DNA of 35,502 bases from Halopseudomonas salina (GTDB lineage: Bacteria; Pseudomonadota; Gammaproteobacteria; Pseudomonadales; Pseudomonadaceae). The notes beneath the pieces are model-generated. The model ran no database searches. It was not told the origin of the DNA and saw only the letters and a list, made by a program, of their open reading frames with translations. Positions 6,203 to 14,253 of this stretch are shown piece by piece. Position 1 is the first letter of the stretch; each line of letters starts with the position of its first letter. Position numbers and translations under genes: made by a program. The stretch spans positions 1-35,502 of the forward strand of contig NZ_VTTI01000018.1 in NCBI RefSeq assembly GCF_008641105.1. Reading direction: 5' to 3'.

Positions 6203-6874
6203 ATGAGCGAATCATTACTTGGCCGTGTTGCCCGGCTGGTTGGCGGAACTTTTACCTCGGTGGTCGATGCGACAGAGAATGTGGCGCCGGAGGTGGTGGC
6301 CCGTCAGGCGATCGAAGAAGTTGATCGGGCTATTGATGAAGTACGGGCGGAGATTGGGCGCAAGCAGGCCAATAGGCACAATGCCAACCGGGAGCTGTCG
6401 TCACTGAATAGGCGGGCGGAAGATCTCAAGGCTCAGATACAGACGGCCTTGCAGCAGGGGCGCGACGATCTTGCAGAAGCAGGAGTGAATGAACTTGTGG
6501 GCATAGAGGACCGGCTTCCTATTATCGAAAGCCTAGTGGCAACTACCCAGCAAGAGGAACAGGAACTGAACCGCTATTTGTCGGGGTTGCGTTCCAAGCA
6601 GGAAGAAATGGAGCGGGATCTGCAGGTTATCCGTGATCGCAAGCGCGCGGACGCGGGACAGCTGACGGGTGAAACTGGAAGCTCTGCCAGCGGCTCTTCA
6701 ATCGAGCGCCGGGTCGAGAAAGCTGGAGGCGCAGTTGCCCGTGTTAAAGCCTCTGTCACGGGGTTGCCCACTGGAGCTGAGACCGGTGACGCTTCCGCGC
6801 GCGCCGAGTTGGAGGAGTTGCACCGTAAAAACCGGGTTGCGGAGCGGTTGGCGGCACTGAAAAAGGAAGGCTGA
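6203..6874 (+). CDS. PspA/IM30-family protein
   Basis: This 223-residue protein is almost wholly helical coiled coil. It opens with 'MSESLLGRVARLVGGTFTSV', an amphipathic helix typical of membrane-binding PspA/IM30 proteins, followed by long heptad-rich stretches (about 35-155) such as 'ANRHNANRELSSLNRRAEDL'. PspA-type proteins bind stressed inner membrane and form large oligomers. The C-terminal part (about 160-200) is low in complexity and probably a linker. A near-ideal ribosome-binding site (AAGGAGATACACC) precedes the start, suggesting high expression. The yqiJ-like gene begins one base after the stop, so the genes are an operon. In several bacteria PspA homologues accompany yqiJ-yqiK. 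Confidence 0.85.
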   Translation: MSESLLGRVARLVGGTFTSVVDATENVAPEVVARQAIEEVDRAIDEVRAEIGRKQANRHNANRELSSLNRRAEDLKAQIQTALQQGRDDLAEAGVNELVGIEDRLPIIESLVATTQQEEQELNRYLSGLRSKQEEMERDLQVIRDRKRADAGQLTGETGSSASGSSIERRVEKAGGAVARVKASVTGLPTGAETGDASARAELEELHRKNRVAERLAALKKEG

Positions 6875-6875
6875 G

Positions 6876-7562
6876 GTGCTCGATCTACTATTGGCAAACG
6901 CCAACATTCCGTTCGCGATCGCGCTGACACTGATGGTGATCATCGGAGTGTTCGAGGGTGTGGGGGCCGTGGTGGGTGTCGGCCTGGGAAACATGCTCGA
7001 TTCGTTCATTCCGGACTTCAGCGTCAACTCCGATTTCGAAGTGGCAGATGCAGGATCAAACTCGGCTTTGTCGCGGCTTCTGGGCTGGCTGAAGGTGGGC
7101 AAGGTACCCATTCTGATGTTGTTGGTGATCTTTCTGACCGCCTTTGGCTGTATTGGTCTGGCCATGAATTTTGCGCTCAACAGTGCGCTTGGCGTCATGT
7201 TGCCGGCACTGGTGTCCGTCCCCCTCGCTTTTCTGATAGCGCTGCCGTTCACGCGCTGGGGGGCGTCTGCCCTCGAAGCCGTCATGCCAAAAAACGAGAC
7301 CTCCTCGGTGTCGCTGGAAACGCTCATCGGCCGTGAAGCTGTTGTCACCATTGGTCAGTCAAGCAGCGGCCATTCGGCCGAAGCGCGAGTGCGCGACCAA
7401 CATGGCCAAACGCACTATGTAATGGTGCTGGCCGAGGAAGGGCACGGACCCTTCGGGCCAGGCATGCCGCTGCTTATAGTGCGGCGTGAGGGCAACCAGT
7501 TTGTTGTAATAAAGGGCGACTCCTCCGTTCTGGATAACGAAAAAAATCAAGGAATCAGATAA
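6876..7562 (+). CDS. yqiJ: YqiJ-like inner-membrane protein with OB-fold domain
   Basis: This 228-residue protein has an N-terminal helix region (residues 1-40), two or three transmembrane segments (about 75-130) and a C-terminal soluble OB-fold-like domain (about 147-215) containing 'LIGREAVVTIGQSSSGHSAE' and 'YVMVLAEEGHGPFGPGMPLL'. This is the arrangement of YqiJ, the partner of the flotillin YqiK, and related to NfeD proteins that accompany flotillins. The start is GTG, one base after the pspA-like stop. The stop TAA overlaps the flotillin ATG by one base (TAATG). Tight spacing on both sides supports a joint complex at the inner membrane. Confidence 0.85.
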   Translation: MLDLLLANANIPFAIALTLMVIIGVFEGVGAVVGVGLGNMLDSFIPDFSVNSDFEVADAGSNSALSRLLGWLKVGKVPILMLLVIFLTAFGCIGLAMNFALNSALGVMLPALVSVPLAFLIALPFTRWGASALEAVMPKNETSSVSLETLIGREAVVTIGQSSSGHSAEARVRDQHGQTHYVMVLAEEGHGPFGPGMPLLIVRREGNQFVVIKGDSSVLDNEKNQGIR

Positions 7563-9253
7563 TGGGAAATGCAAGTAACCTCGCTTTTGTATTGATTGTT
7601 GCAGGTGTCAGTTTTTTTGCTCTGTTAGTGCTCGGCGTCATTCTTGCGCGACTTTATACCCGCGCAAACAAGGAACGGGCGTTTGTACGGACAGGTTTTG
7701 GCGGGGAGAAAATAATCAAGGACGGCGGCGCCATGGTGTTCCCGGTGCTGCACGAGATCATCTACGTGAACATGAACACCTTGCGGCTGGAGGTGCGGCG
7801 GGCAAATGATCAGGCGCTGATTACCAAGGACCGCCTGCGCGTTGATGTGACCGCCGAATTCTACGTGCGGGTTAAACCTGATAACGAGTCCATTGCCACC
7901 GCTGCGCAAACCCTTGGAGCGCGCACGCAGCGTCCCGAGGAGCTCAAGGAACTGATCGAGGGTAAATTTGTGGATGTACTCCGGTCTGTGGCGGCGGGTA
8001 TGACCATGGAACAACTCCATGAAGAGCGGGTGTCCTTTGTGCAGGAAGTTCAGACCAGCTGCGCCGAAGACCTGTTCAAGAACGGTCTTGAACTGGAATC
8101 TGTTTCCCTGACTGGCCTGGACCAAACGGCCAAGGAATACTTCAACGCGGAAAACGCCTTTGACGCTGAAGGTCTTACCAAGCTTACCGAGCAGCTTGAA
8201 TCGCGCCGCAAGATTCGCAACGACATTGAACAGGAAACCATGGTCGAGATTCAGATGAAATCGACCGATGCCGCCAAGCGCAAACTGGGTATCCAACAGG
8301 ACGAGGAATTTGCTCGCCTGGAGCAGACACAGCAGATTGAAAACCGTCGTGCCAGTCAGCAATCCGATATAGCGCGGGTGGGCGCAGAACGCCGTCGCGA
8401 AGCCGAGGAGGCGGACATCACCGCCAACCGCGCGGTGGAGCTGGCGCGCATTGCCATGGAAGAAGAAACCCAGAATCGCGACATCGAAAAGAGTAAACGT
8501 CTGGAGCTCTCCAAGCAGGATCAGAAAATTGCTGTCGCAGAGAAGTCGAAGGATGAGTCCCGCGCCGCGGCGGAGGCGGATGAAGCTCGCGCCCAGGCAG
8601 TCGCCAAGGAGGAGGGAGTAATCACCGTGCGTGAAACCGCACGTGCTGAGCGGGAAAAACGCATTGTCGTGATCAAGGCACAGGAAAGCGCCGAGCGCGA
8701 AGCCATTGGCGTGACAGTAGAAGCAGAGGCGCGCAAGGCAGCCGCTACTGATGAAGCTGACGCCATTCGTGTGACCGCCGATGCGGAAGCCGGCGCGATT
8801 AAAGTCAAAGCTGAGGCGGAGGCTGAGGGCGCGCGTCAGCTGAACGAAGCGAAAAACCTGCTGAGTCGGGAGCAGGTGGCGTTCGCCGAGAAGATGGAGA
8901 TGATTGCCCAACTGCCGAAGATCATGGAGCAGGCCATGAAGCCGGCCGAGAAGATCGACAGCATCAAGATCTTCGATATAAGCGGCGCACCGGGTTTCAA
9001 CGGTGGGGGCGCGGCTGAAGGCAGCAGCAACGGAGGTGGATCAAACCTCTCGGATCAGCTGGTTAATGCCATGTTGAAACATCGCGCCAACGTGCCACTG
9101 CTGGATTCCATTCTCAAAGAAGTGGGGCTTGAACACCTGGACCCACGCTCAATCATCGATGGCAAGGTGTTTGACAGGAAGGATTCGGAAGAAAATCCGA
9201 ACCAGCATACGGGTACAAGCAAACCGACGCCGCCTCAGCCTGTGACCAATTAA
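7562..9253 (+). CDS. yqiK: Flotillin-like protein, YqiK family
   Basis: This 563-residue protein has one N-terminal transmembrane segment (about 6-28), an SPFH/band-7 domain (about 40-200) including 'VFPVLHEIIYVNMNTLRLEV' and 'TKDRLRVDVTAEFYVRV', and a long Ala/Glu-rich coiled coil (about 210-450). A glycine-rich linker (about 478-495) leads to a short C-terminal domain. Flotillins scaffold ordered membrane microdomains. The protein is somewhat longer than many flotillins because of its C-terminal tail. Translation is coupled to yqiJ by the TAATG overlap. The lipoprotein gene follows after ten bases. Confidence 0.93.
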   Translation: MGNASNLAFVLIVAGVSFFALLVLGVILARLYTRANKERAFVRTGFGGEKIIKDGGAMVFPVLHEIIYVNMNTLRLEVRRANDQALITKDRLRVDVTAEFYVRVKPDNESIATAAQTLGARTQRPEELKELIEGKFVDVLRSVAAGMTMEQLHEERVSFVQEVQTSCAEDLFKNGLELESVSLTGLDQTAKEYFNAENAFDAEGLTKLTEQLESRRKIRNDIEQETMVEIQMKSTDAAKRKLGIQQDEEFARLEQTQQIENRRASQQSDIARVGAERRREAEEADITANRAVELARIAMEEETQNRDIEKSKRLELSKQDQKIAVAEKSKDESRAAAEADEARAQAVAKEEGVITVRETARAEREKRIVVIKAQESAEREAIGVTVEAEARKAAATDEADAIRVTADAEAGAIKVKAEAEAEGARQLNEAKNLLSREQVAFAEKMEMIAQLPKIMEQAMKPAEKIDSIKIFDISGAPGFNGGGAAEGSSNGGGSNLSDQLVNAMLKHRANVPLLDSILKEVGLEHLDPRSIIDGKVFDRKDSEENPNQHTGTSKPTPPQPVTN

Positions 9254-9263
9254 GGAGTCAGTA

Positions 9264-9650
9264 ATGAAAGCAATCAGATCTCTAATTGTTCTTGCCGCAG
9301 TAGCAATCGTAACCGGCTGCACGACCATGGCCGACTCCATCGCAGAGAAAGGAACAGGCCCCTACAGGATTTATGAAAAGCCTAAGTCCGAGGTGTGGGC
9401 TGCGACGGTAGAGGCTGTGCCATCGGTGGGTTTGAAGCTGGTTACAGCTAACGAGTCGTCAAATATGATTCTGGCTCAGCGGGGCGTCACCGCTTTCAGC
9501 TATGGTGAGAACGTCGCCATATTTATCGAAAATTACAATGGTAATCAGTCCCGGGTAGAGATCGTTTCCAAGCGGGCAATGGAAACCAACGTGTTTGCGC
9601 CTGATTGGTCCAGATCACTATTCGCTTACCTTGACTCCAAGCTCAAGTGA
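9264..9650 (+). CDS. Small lipoprotein of unknown function
   Basis: This 128-residue protein starts with a lipoprotein signal peptide: 'MKAIRSLIVLAAVAIVTGC' ends with a lipobox and Cys19. Residues Thr20 and Thr21 follow the cysteine, compatible with outer-membrane sorting. The mature part has alternating strand-like segments such as 'VEAVPSVGLKLV' and 'NVAIFIENYNGNQSRVEIVS', consistent with a small alpha/beta domain seen in uncharacterised lipoproteins. TAAGGAG precedes the start. It is ten bases downstream of the flotillin gene, hence probably the last member of that operon. Function unknown. Confidence 0.82.
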   Translation: MKAIRSLIVLAAVAIVTGCTTMADSIAEKGTGPYRIYEKPKSEVWAATVEAVPSVGLKLVTANESSNMILAQRGVTAFSYGENVAIFIENYNGNQSRVEIVSKRAMETNVFAPDWSRSLFAYLDSKLK

Positions 9651-9713
9651 AATAGAGCGAATCCGATTGAATAGTGCGCTTATTGTCGACCGGCTACTGG
9701 AGCGTTACCCACC

Positions 9714-11036
9714 ATGAAGTTGTTCAACTTCAGAAATACGATTGTTTTTGTATGTGTACTCAACTTCAGCGGTCTGGTGCTTGCGCTTGAGCCGGCGTCG
9801 GAACCCGACATCCGGTTCAGGTCGATTCTGTACTTTTACCCGGAGGTGAAGGCACCGGCCGACGGCGTAGTGGCAGCTTTCTTCGATAGATTTGAGATCG
9901 TGGGTGAGCTGCCTGCGGCGTCGACAAAGCCGGTGGTGACTTACCGCTTGATTGAAGACTTGCAGGACACTTATCCGGTGCCCGATCTGGATTACCTTGC
10001 CTATTTTGGAAGGGGGCTGGATAGGGAACAGGCAGTGCGAATTCAGAATGCCAGGGTTGGCCTGGTGGTTGATATTGCCTACCCAATGCCTATGTCTGTA
10101 GACGGCATGAAGGCGGCGAATCTGACGCTGCTGGAAATCGCCGAGGCTACTGGTGGCGTCATCTGGGATTCAGAAACGCGGGAGCTGTTTACGCCTGACA
10201 GCTGGCAGGCTAACAGAGTCGCCCCCTGGGATGGCGACTTACCCATTCTTGAAAAACACACCGTTATTCATGCCTATCAACATGCCGGAGGCGTACGGGC
10301 GATTTCACTGGGGATGGCCAAGTTCGGTTTGCCAGACATTGTGGTCAACGATTTCTCCTGGTCCTTGAATCGGTCCATGGGGAATTTGATCAACCTGGTT
10401 GCTCAATCGTTTCTCGAAGGGCAGTTCCCACAGGAGGATGGGACCCTGGGTATCAGTATTAATGAGCTTGCAGATACCCGGTATAAACAAGAGCTGGTGG
10501 CCAGTCTGGGCATTAACGCACAGCGTGATGTGGTGATTCAGACAGGAAAGGGCGTTCGGGAGGAGGGTGATCCCTATAACTATATTGTTGAATTGCTGTT
10601 CCACGACCAGGAGGGGCGTCATTCAAGCGAGATTCAGACCAACCTGCTTTCCTCGTTGTTCGGATGGGAGGATCAGGTCGCTTACGTTCAGCATAACGCA
10701 ATGATAACTGCCGCGAGTGAATCAGCACGCCAGAAGCTGGACGGCTTGAAAGCGGACTTTAACGCCGGGCTGGCCCCGGGTGAATTTATTCTGCTAAAAG
10801 CTCCCTTCGATATTCCTGAGGGTGGAGCAGAGTGGATGTGGGTTGAAGTATTGTCCTGGGATGACGATGCCATATCCGGTTTATTAAAAAATGAGCCGGT
10901 GAATATCCCGGATTTGAAGGGCGGCTCTGAAGTGACTGTGATGCAGCAGGACATATTTGACTTCATTCGCCACTATGCCGATGGAACCTCAGAAGGTAAC
11001 GAAACGGGCGAACTCATACTCAAGTATCAGAATTGA
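9714..11036 (+). CDS. Secreted protein with C-terminal DUF2314 (YegJ-like) domain
   Basis: This 440-residue protein has an N-terminal signal peptide (about 1-24, ending near VLA). The central region (about 30-330) is not recognised. The C-terminal segment (about 345-430) resembles DUF2314: 'ILLKAPFDIPEGGAEWMWVE' followed by 'VLSWDDDAISGLLKNEP' and 'LKGGSEVTVMQQDIFDF', the usual 'WVEV..WD...I.G.L.NEP' pattern. The function of DUF2314 is unknown. It begins 63 bases after the lipoprotein and may share its operon; GGAGCG lies 9 bases before the start. A periplasmic location next to a flotillin-PspA operon hints at an envelope role, which is inference. Confidence 0.78.
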   Translation: MKLFNFRNTIVFVCVLNFSGLVLALEPASEPDIRFRSILYFYPEVKAPADGVVAAFFDRFEIVGELPAASTKPVVTYRLIEDLQDTYPVPDLDYLAYFGRGLDREQAVRIQNARVGLVVDIAYPMPMSVDGMKAANLTLLEIAEATGGVIWDSETRELFTPDSWQANRVAPWDGDLPILEKHTVIHAYQHAGGVRAISLGMAKFGLPDIVVNDFSWSLNRSMGNLINLVAQSFLEGQFPQEDGTLGISINELADTRYKQELVASLGINAQRDVVIQTGKGVREEGDPYNYIVELLFHDQEGRHSSEIQTNLLSSLFGWEDQVAYVQHNAMITAASESARQKLDGLKADFNAGLAPGEFILLKAPFDIPEGGAEWMWVEVLSWDDDAISGLLKNEPVNIPDLKGGSEVTVMQQDIFDFIRHYADGTSEGNETGELILKYQN

Positions 11037-11120
11037 TCCGACCGGATCAGTGCGTCGACATAAACGGATGTTCGCTGTTGTGCTGGAACAACGCACCTAT
11101 CGCTGACGTATTTGATTACA

Positions 11121-11134
11121 TTGAATAATTTCAA
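11121..11134 (+). promoter_or_regulatory. Inverted repeat upstream of the BCCT gene
   Basis: TTGAA-TAAT-TTCAA has perfect 5-bp arms and lies in the 205-base gap before the transporter gene. It could be a regulator-binding site; no clear -35/-10 pair was established around it. Confidence 0.3.
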
Positions 11135-11241
11135 CGTTTGAGAATGCGACGTAGGATTACCAGCTGACTTTCACCCGTTAATCGTCGTGGCATTCCGCTG
11201 GTCCAAATGTCTGCCCGGCTTGCTCTCAAAAGGCAGATTCC

Positions 11242-12801
11242 ATGACTTCTCGATCTGATTCATCTTCGCGGACTAAATACGAGGTCCTGCGCAGTGGCAG
11301 CGACCCGGTGGTACTGGTACTCACCGTCGGTTTTATTCTGCTGTTTGTTGGCGCTTCAATTATCAATAGTGAATATGTGGCCGATTTGATTGGCCGCGGC
11401 TTCGCGTGGACGGCGACCTATCTGGGCTCCTTCTTTCAGCTCCTGTTGTTACTGACATTCTTTATTGCGGTGGGTACGGCTCTCAGCGGCGCTGGGCGGG
11501 CGCGCATAGGTGGGCTGGATCGACCAGAGATAGGCCGTTTCCGTTGGCTGTCGATGATCATGTGTACCTTGCTGGCCGGCGGTGGTGTGTTTTTCGCTGC
11601 CGGAGAGCCGGTTTATCATTTTGTGGTTACGCCGCCGGCGTTTGGTACGCAGGCGGGTACGTCTGCTGCCGTCGGGCCAGCTCTGGCCCAGTCGTTTACA
11701 CATTGGGGGTTTCTGGCCTGGGCTGTGCTCGGCTCACTTACAGCCCTGGTATTGACTCGTGCTCATTACGATCAGGGCAAACCTCTGCAACCAAGAACGC
11801 TGCTGTATCCGGTTTTTGGTGAAAAGATGATCCAGGGGCGGGTTGGGGGTGTGATCGACGCTTTTTGTGTGATTGCCGTGGTGGCCGGAACAGTTGGCCC
11901 GATCGGGTTTCTGGCCACACAAATGAGCTTTGGTTTACACGAGCTCTTCGGCTTTCATGACGGGTTCGGTACCCAATTGACGGTGTTGGTCATTCTTGCT
12001 GCGGTGTACATGACCTCGGCAATGACCGGCCTGCACAAGGGTATTCAGCTGCTCAGCCGTTTTAATGTACTACTGGCGCTGGCCATAGCAGCGGTAATTT
12101 TCATCTTTGGTCCGACCCTGTTTCTGGTTAACAGCTACACCCAGTCGATGGGTGAATACGTGACGTCATTTTTTGCCATGGCGACCATGACGGCCGAGAC
12201 AGCACCTGCCTGGTGGATGAAGTGGTGGACGGTGTTTTTCTTTGCCTGGTTTATTGGTTATACCCCGTTGATGGCGGTATTTGTGGCGCGAATCTCACGC
12301 GGCCGCACTGTGCGGGAGATGATCTTAGCGGTGGCTATTCTTGCACCGATCGCCACCACTATCTGGTTTACCCTGCTAGGTGGCTCGGGTATTTACCATC
12401 AGCTTGCAGGCACCTTCGATCTTACCGAGGCGTTGAATAATTTCCGTTTTGACGTGGCGACCCTGACTGTGGCGCAGGCTCTTCCAGGAGGCACCTGGAT
12501 GGCAGCGGCAATCTTGCTGCTGACGACCATTTTTGTGGCCACCACCGGTGATTCGATGAGTTATTCAATTGCCATGGTTGGCGCCGGGCACGACGAGCCA
12601 AGTCCGTGGCTGCGTGTATTCTGGGGTGGGGCCATGGCTCTGATGGCGGCCATTCTTCTGTACATGGGAGCGGGTCAGATTGGGGTCCTGCAGCAGTTTA
12701 TTGTGCTTACTGCCATACCCGTCTCGCTTATTATTCTACCTTCGCTTTGGACGGGGCCTCAGGCGGCGATGGCGATGGCCCGCGAGCAGGGACTGGTTTA
12801 G
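11242..12801 (+). CDS. BCCT-family transporter (compatible-solute/quaternary-amine type)
   Basis: This 519-residue inner-membrane protein has about twelve hydrophobic segments and the BCCT landmark 'AWFIGYTPLMAVFVARISRG' followed by RTVREM, plus an early 'GRFRWLSMIMCTLLAGGGVF' region. BCCT carriers take up betaine, choline, carnitine or related zwitterions with sodium or protons. The Trp-rich stretch after 'TAPAWWMKWWTV' is changed from the usual form at several positions, so the substrate is not predictable. No regulatory C-terminal extension is present: the protein ends soon after the last helix. The gene is monocistronic or leads into the MORN-peptidase gene 63 bases downstream. Confidence 0.92.
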   Translation: MTSRSDSSSRTKYEVLRSGSDPVVLVLTVGFILLFVGASIINSEYVADLIGRGFAWTATYLGSFFQLLLLLTFFIAVGTALSGAGRARIGGLDRPEIGRFRWLSMIMCTLLAGGGVFFAAGEPVYHFVVTPPAFGTQAGTSAAVGPALAQSFTHWGFLAWAVLGSLTALVLTRAHYDQGKPLQPRTLLYPVFGEKMIQGRVGGVIDAFCVIAVVAGTVGPIGFLATQMSFGLHELFGFHDGFGTQLTVLVILAAVYMTSAMTGLHKGIQLLSRFNVLLALAIAAVIFIFGPTLFLVNSYTQSMGEYVTSFFAMATMTAETAPAWWMKWWTVFFFAWFIGYTPLMAVFVARISRGRTVREMILAVAILAPIATTIWFTLLGGSGIYHQLAGTFDLTEALNNFRFDVATLTVAQALPGGTWMAAAILLLTTIFVATTGDSMSYSIAMVGAGHDEPSPWLRVFWGGAMALMAAILLYMGAGQIGVLQQFIVLTAIPVSLIILPSLWTGPQAAMAMAREQGLV

Positions 12802-12864
12802 TCTTCTTGGGGGCAAGCAATTTTCGACTTGCCCACACACATTCCTCTGCCACGGCGAAATATT

Positions 12865-14244
12865 ATGCCACTTGTTCTTTCGCGCGTTGTGCGTGCCACC
12901 TTGTCACTGATTGCTGTCGTGTTGCTTACAGCGTGCGACCCGCCACCGTTGTTGCCACCCGATGCCCGTTTGCCGGATGGCAGCACCTATACCGGCGCTC
13001 TTCAGGAAGGGCTTTTTCATGGCCAGGGTGCGCAGGAGTTTGCCAGTGGCCTGCTTTACCAGGGGCAGTTTCGTGAAGGGTACTGGCATGGCCAGGGGGA
13101 GCTTGAGTCGCCGGCTGGCTGGCGTTACGAGGGTGAGTTTCGTCAGGGTCTGATGGCGGGCCAGGGCGTTTGGGAAGACAAACAAAGCCGCTACGAAGGT
13201 GCATTTGCAGACGACAACTTCAATGGTCGCGGGCGTTATGAAGTCAATGGCAGCGTGTATGAGGCAGCGTTTGCCGATGGCATGCCTGTAGAGGGCAAAC
13301 ACATTACCGACTATGGCATTTACGAGGGTGAGTTTCGTGACTGGTATTACCACGGTGAGGGAACCTACTCTTATCCGGATACCCCGGAGGGTTCTGGAGC
13401 TTTGTCCGGGGTCTGGGAGTACGGTGAGCTTGTCGACGCCGATGAAAGCGCTCCAGCGGATTCACCCGCGCCGCTGACTGAGACTATTCTGGCTGAGGAC
13501 CGTCAGCGACTGGATGAGCAGATCGACAGCCTGGCTGCCGAAACGCCTGGTGTATCAGATGCCTATTTTCTGGCGGTTGGTGGTGACGGGACCGAATCGG
13601 TTTTCATGCGAGATATTCAGGTGGCCAGAGCAGGGCTGCAGGAGCAGTTTGATGTCACCAACCGCGCCATCATGCTGCTCAATCACCGAGATTATGCGAC
13701 CTACCCCCTTGCTACCCGGCCTTCGATTGCCACCGCACTCCAGGCGCTGGATGAACGGCTGAATCCGGAGGAAGACGTGCTGGTTGTGCATCTGGTCAGT
13801 CACGGTGGTAAAGACGGCCAGCTGCTGTTGCGCCAACCGGGCATTGATCTGCCCGGTCTGTCGCCACAGGATTTTGCCGAAATGCTGAATAGGCTGAACG
13901 TTCGTCGCAAGGTGCTGGTGGTTTCAGCGTGTTATTCCGGCCAGTGGATCGACCCACTCAAAGACGCGCACACGTTGATCCTGACCTCCGCTCGCTCGGA
14001 CCGTACCTCATTCGGCTGCGGCGACGACTCGGAAATGACCTGGTTCACCAAGGCCGTGTATCAAAGTGTTGGCCTGTCGTTCGATGACCCTGATGCGATG
14101 TTTGAGCAGATCAACGAACAGGTGCGGGAGTGGGAAGAAGAAATCGGCATGGATGAAGACAGCTGGTCCTATCCCCAGTTCTGGCTTGGTGAGGATCTGC
14201 GGGCCTGGTGGGGGCTACGAACACCTGGCCACCACCGGCCATAA
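12865..14244 (+). CDS. Lipoprotein with MORN repeats and a C13-type (legumain/caspase-like) peptidase domain
   Basis: This 459-residue protein has a lipoprotein signal (residues 1-24, lipobox LLTAC). About six MORN repeats follow (about 35-190), each with a pattern such as 'YQGQFREGYWHGQGELES' or 'YEGEFRDWYYHGEGTYSY'. The C-terminal half (about 215-445) matches the C13 peptidase fold: His313 in 'VVHLVSHGGKDG' and Cys356 in 'VLVVSACYSGQWIDPL' form the expected catalytic pair, followed by 'LILTSARSDRTSFGCGD'. C13 peptidases cleave after Asn or Asp, and related bacterial proteins are largely uncharacterised. The ATG at 12865 is preferred to an upstream TTG at 12829 because it begins the lipoprotein signal. 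It converges on hemN with a nine-base gap. Confidence 0.88.
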   Translation: MPLVLSRVVRATLSLIAVVLLTACDPPPLLPPDARLPDGSTYTGALQEGLFHGQGAQEFASGLLYQGQFREGYWHGQGELESPAGWRYEGEFRQGLMAGQGVWEDKQSRYEGAFADDNFNGRGRYEVNGSVYEAAFADGMPVEGKHITDYGIYEGEFRDWYYHGEGTYSYPDTPEGSGALSGVWEYGELVDADESAPADSPAPLTETILAEDRQRLDEQIDSLAAETPGVSDAYFLAVGGDGTESVFMRDIQVARAGLQEQFDVTNRAIMLLNHRDYATYPLATRPSIATALQALDERLNPEEDVLVVHLVSHGGKDGQLLLRQPGIDLPGLSPQDFAEMLNRLNVRRKVLVVSACYSGQWIDPLKDAHTLILTSARSDRTSFGCGDDSEMTWFTKAVYQSVGLSFDDPDAMFEQINEQVREWEEEIGMDEDSWSYPQFWLGEDLRAWWGLRTPGHHRP

Positions 14245-14253
14245 CAGTTCCAA

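Noticed and set aside
6574..7351. Two overlapping minus-strand open frames opposite the pspA and yqiJ genes
   Set aside because: Both plus-strand genes have family motifs, good ribosome-binding sites and tight spacing; the minus frames have none.
7625..8911. Long open frame of 428 codons on the minus strand
   Set aside because: It is antisense to the flotillin gene, whose Ala/Glu-rich coding sequence leaves few stops on the opposite strand. The protein has no family resemblance and no ribosome-binding site.
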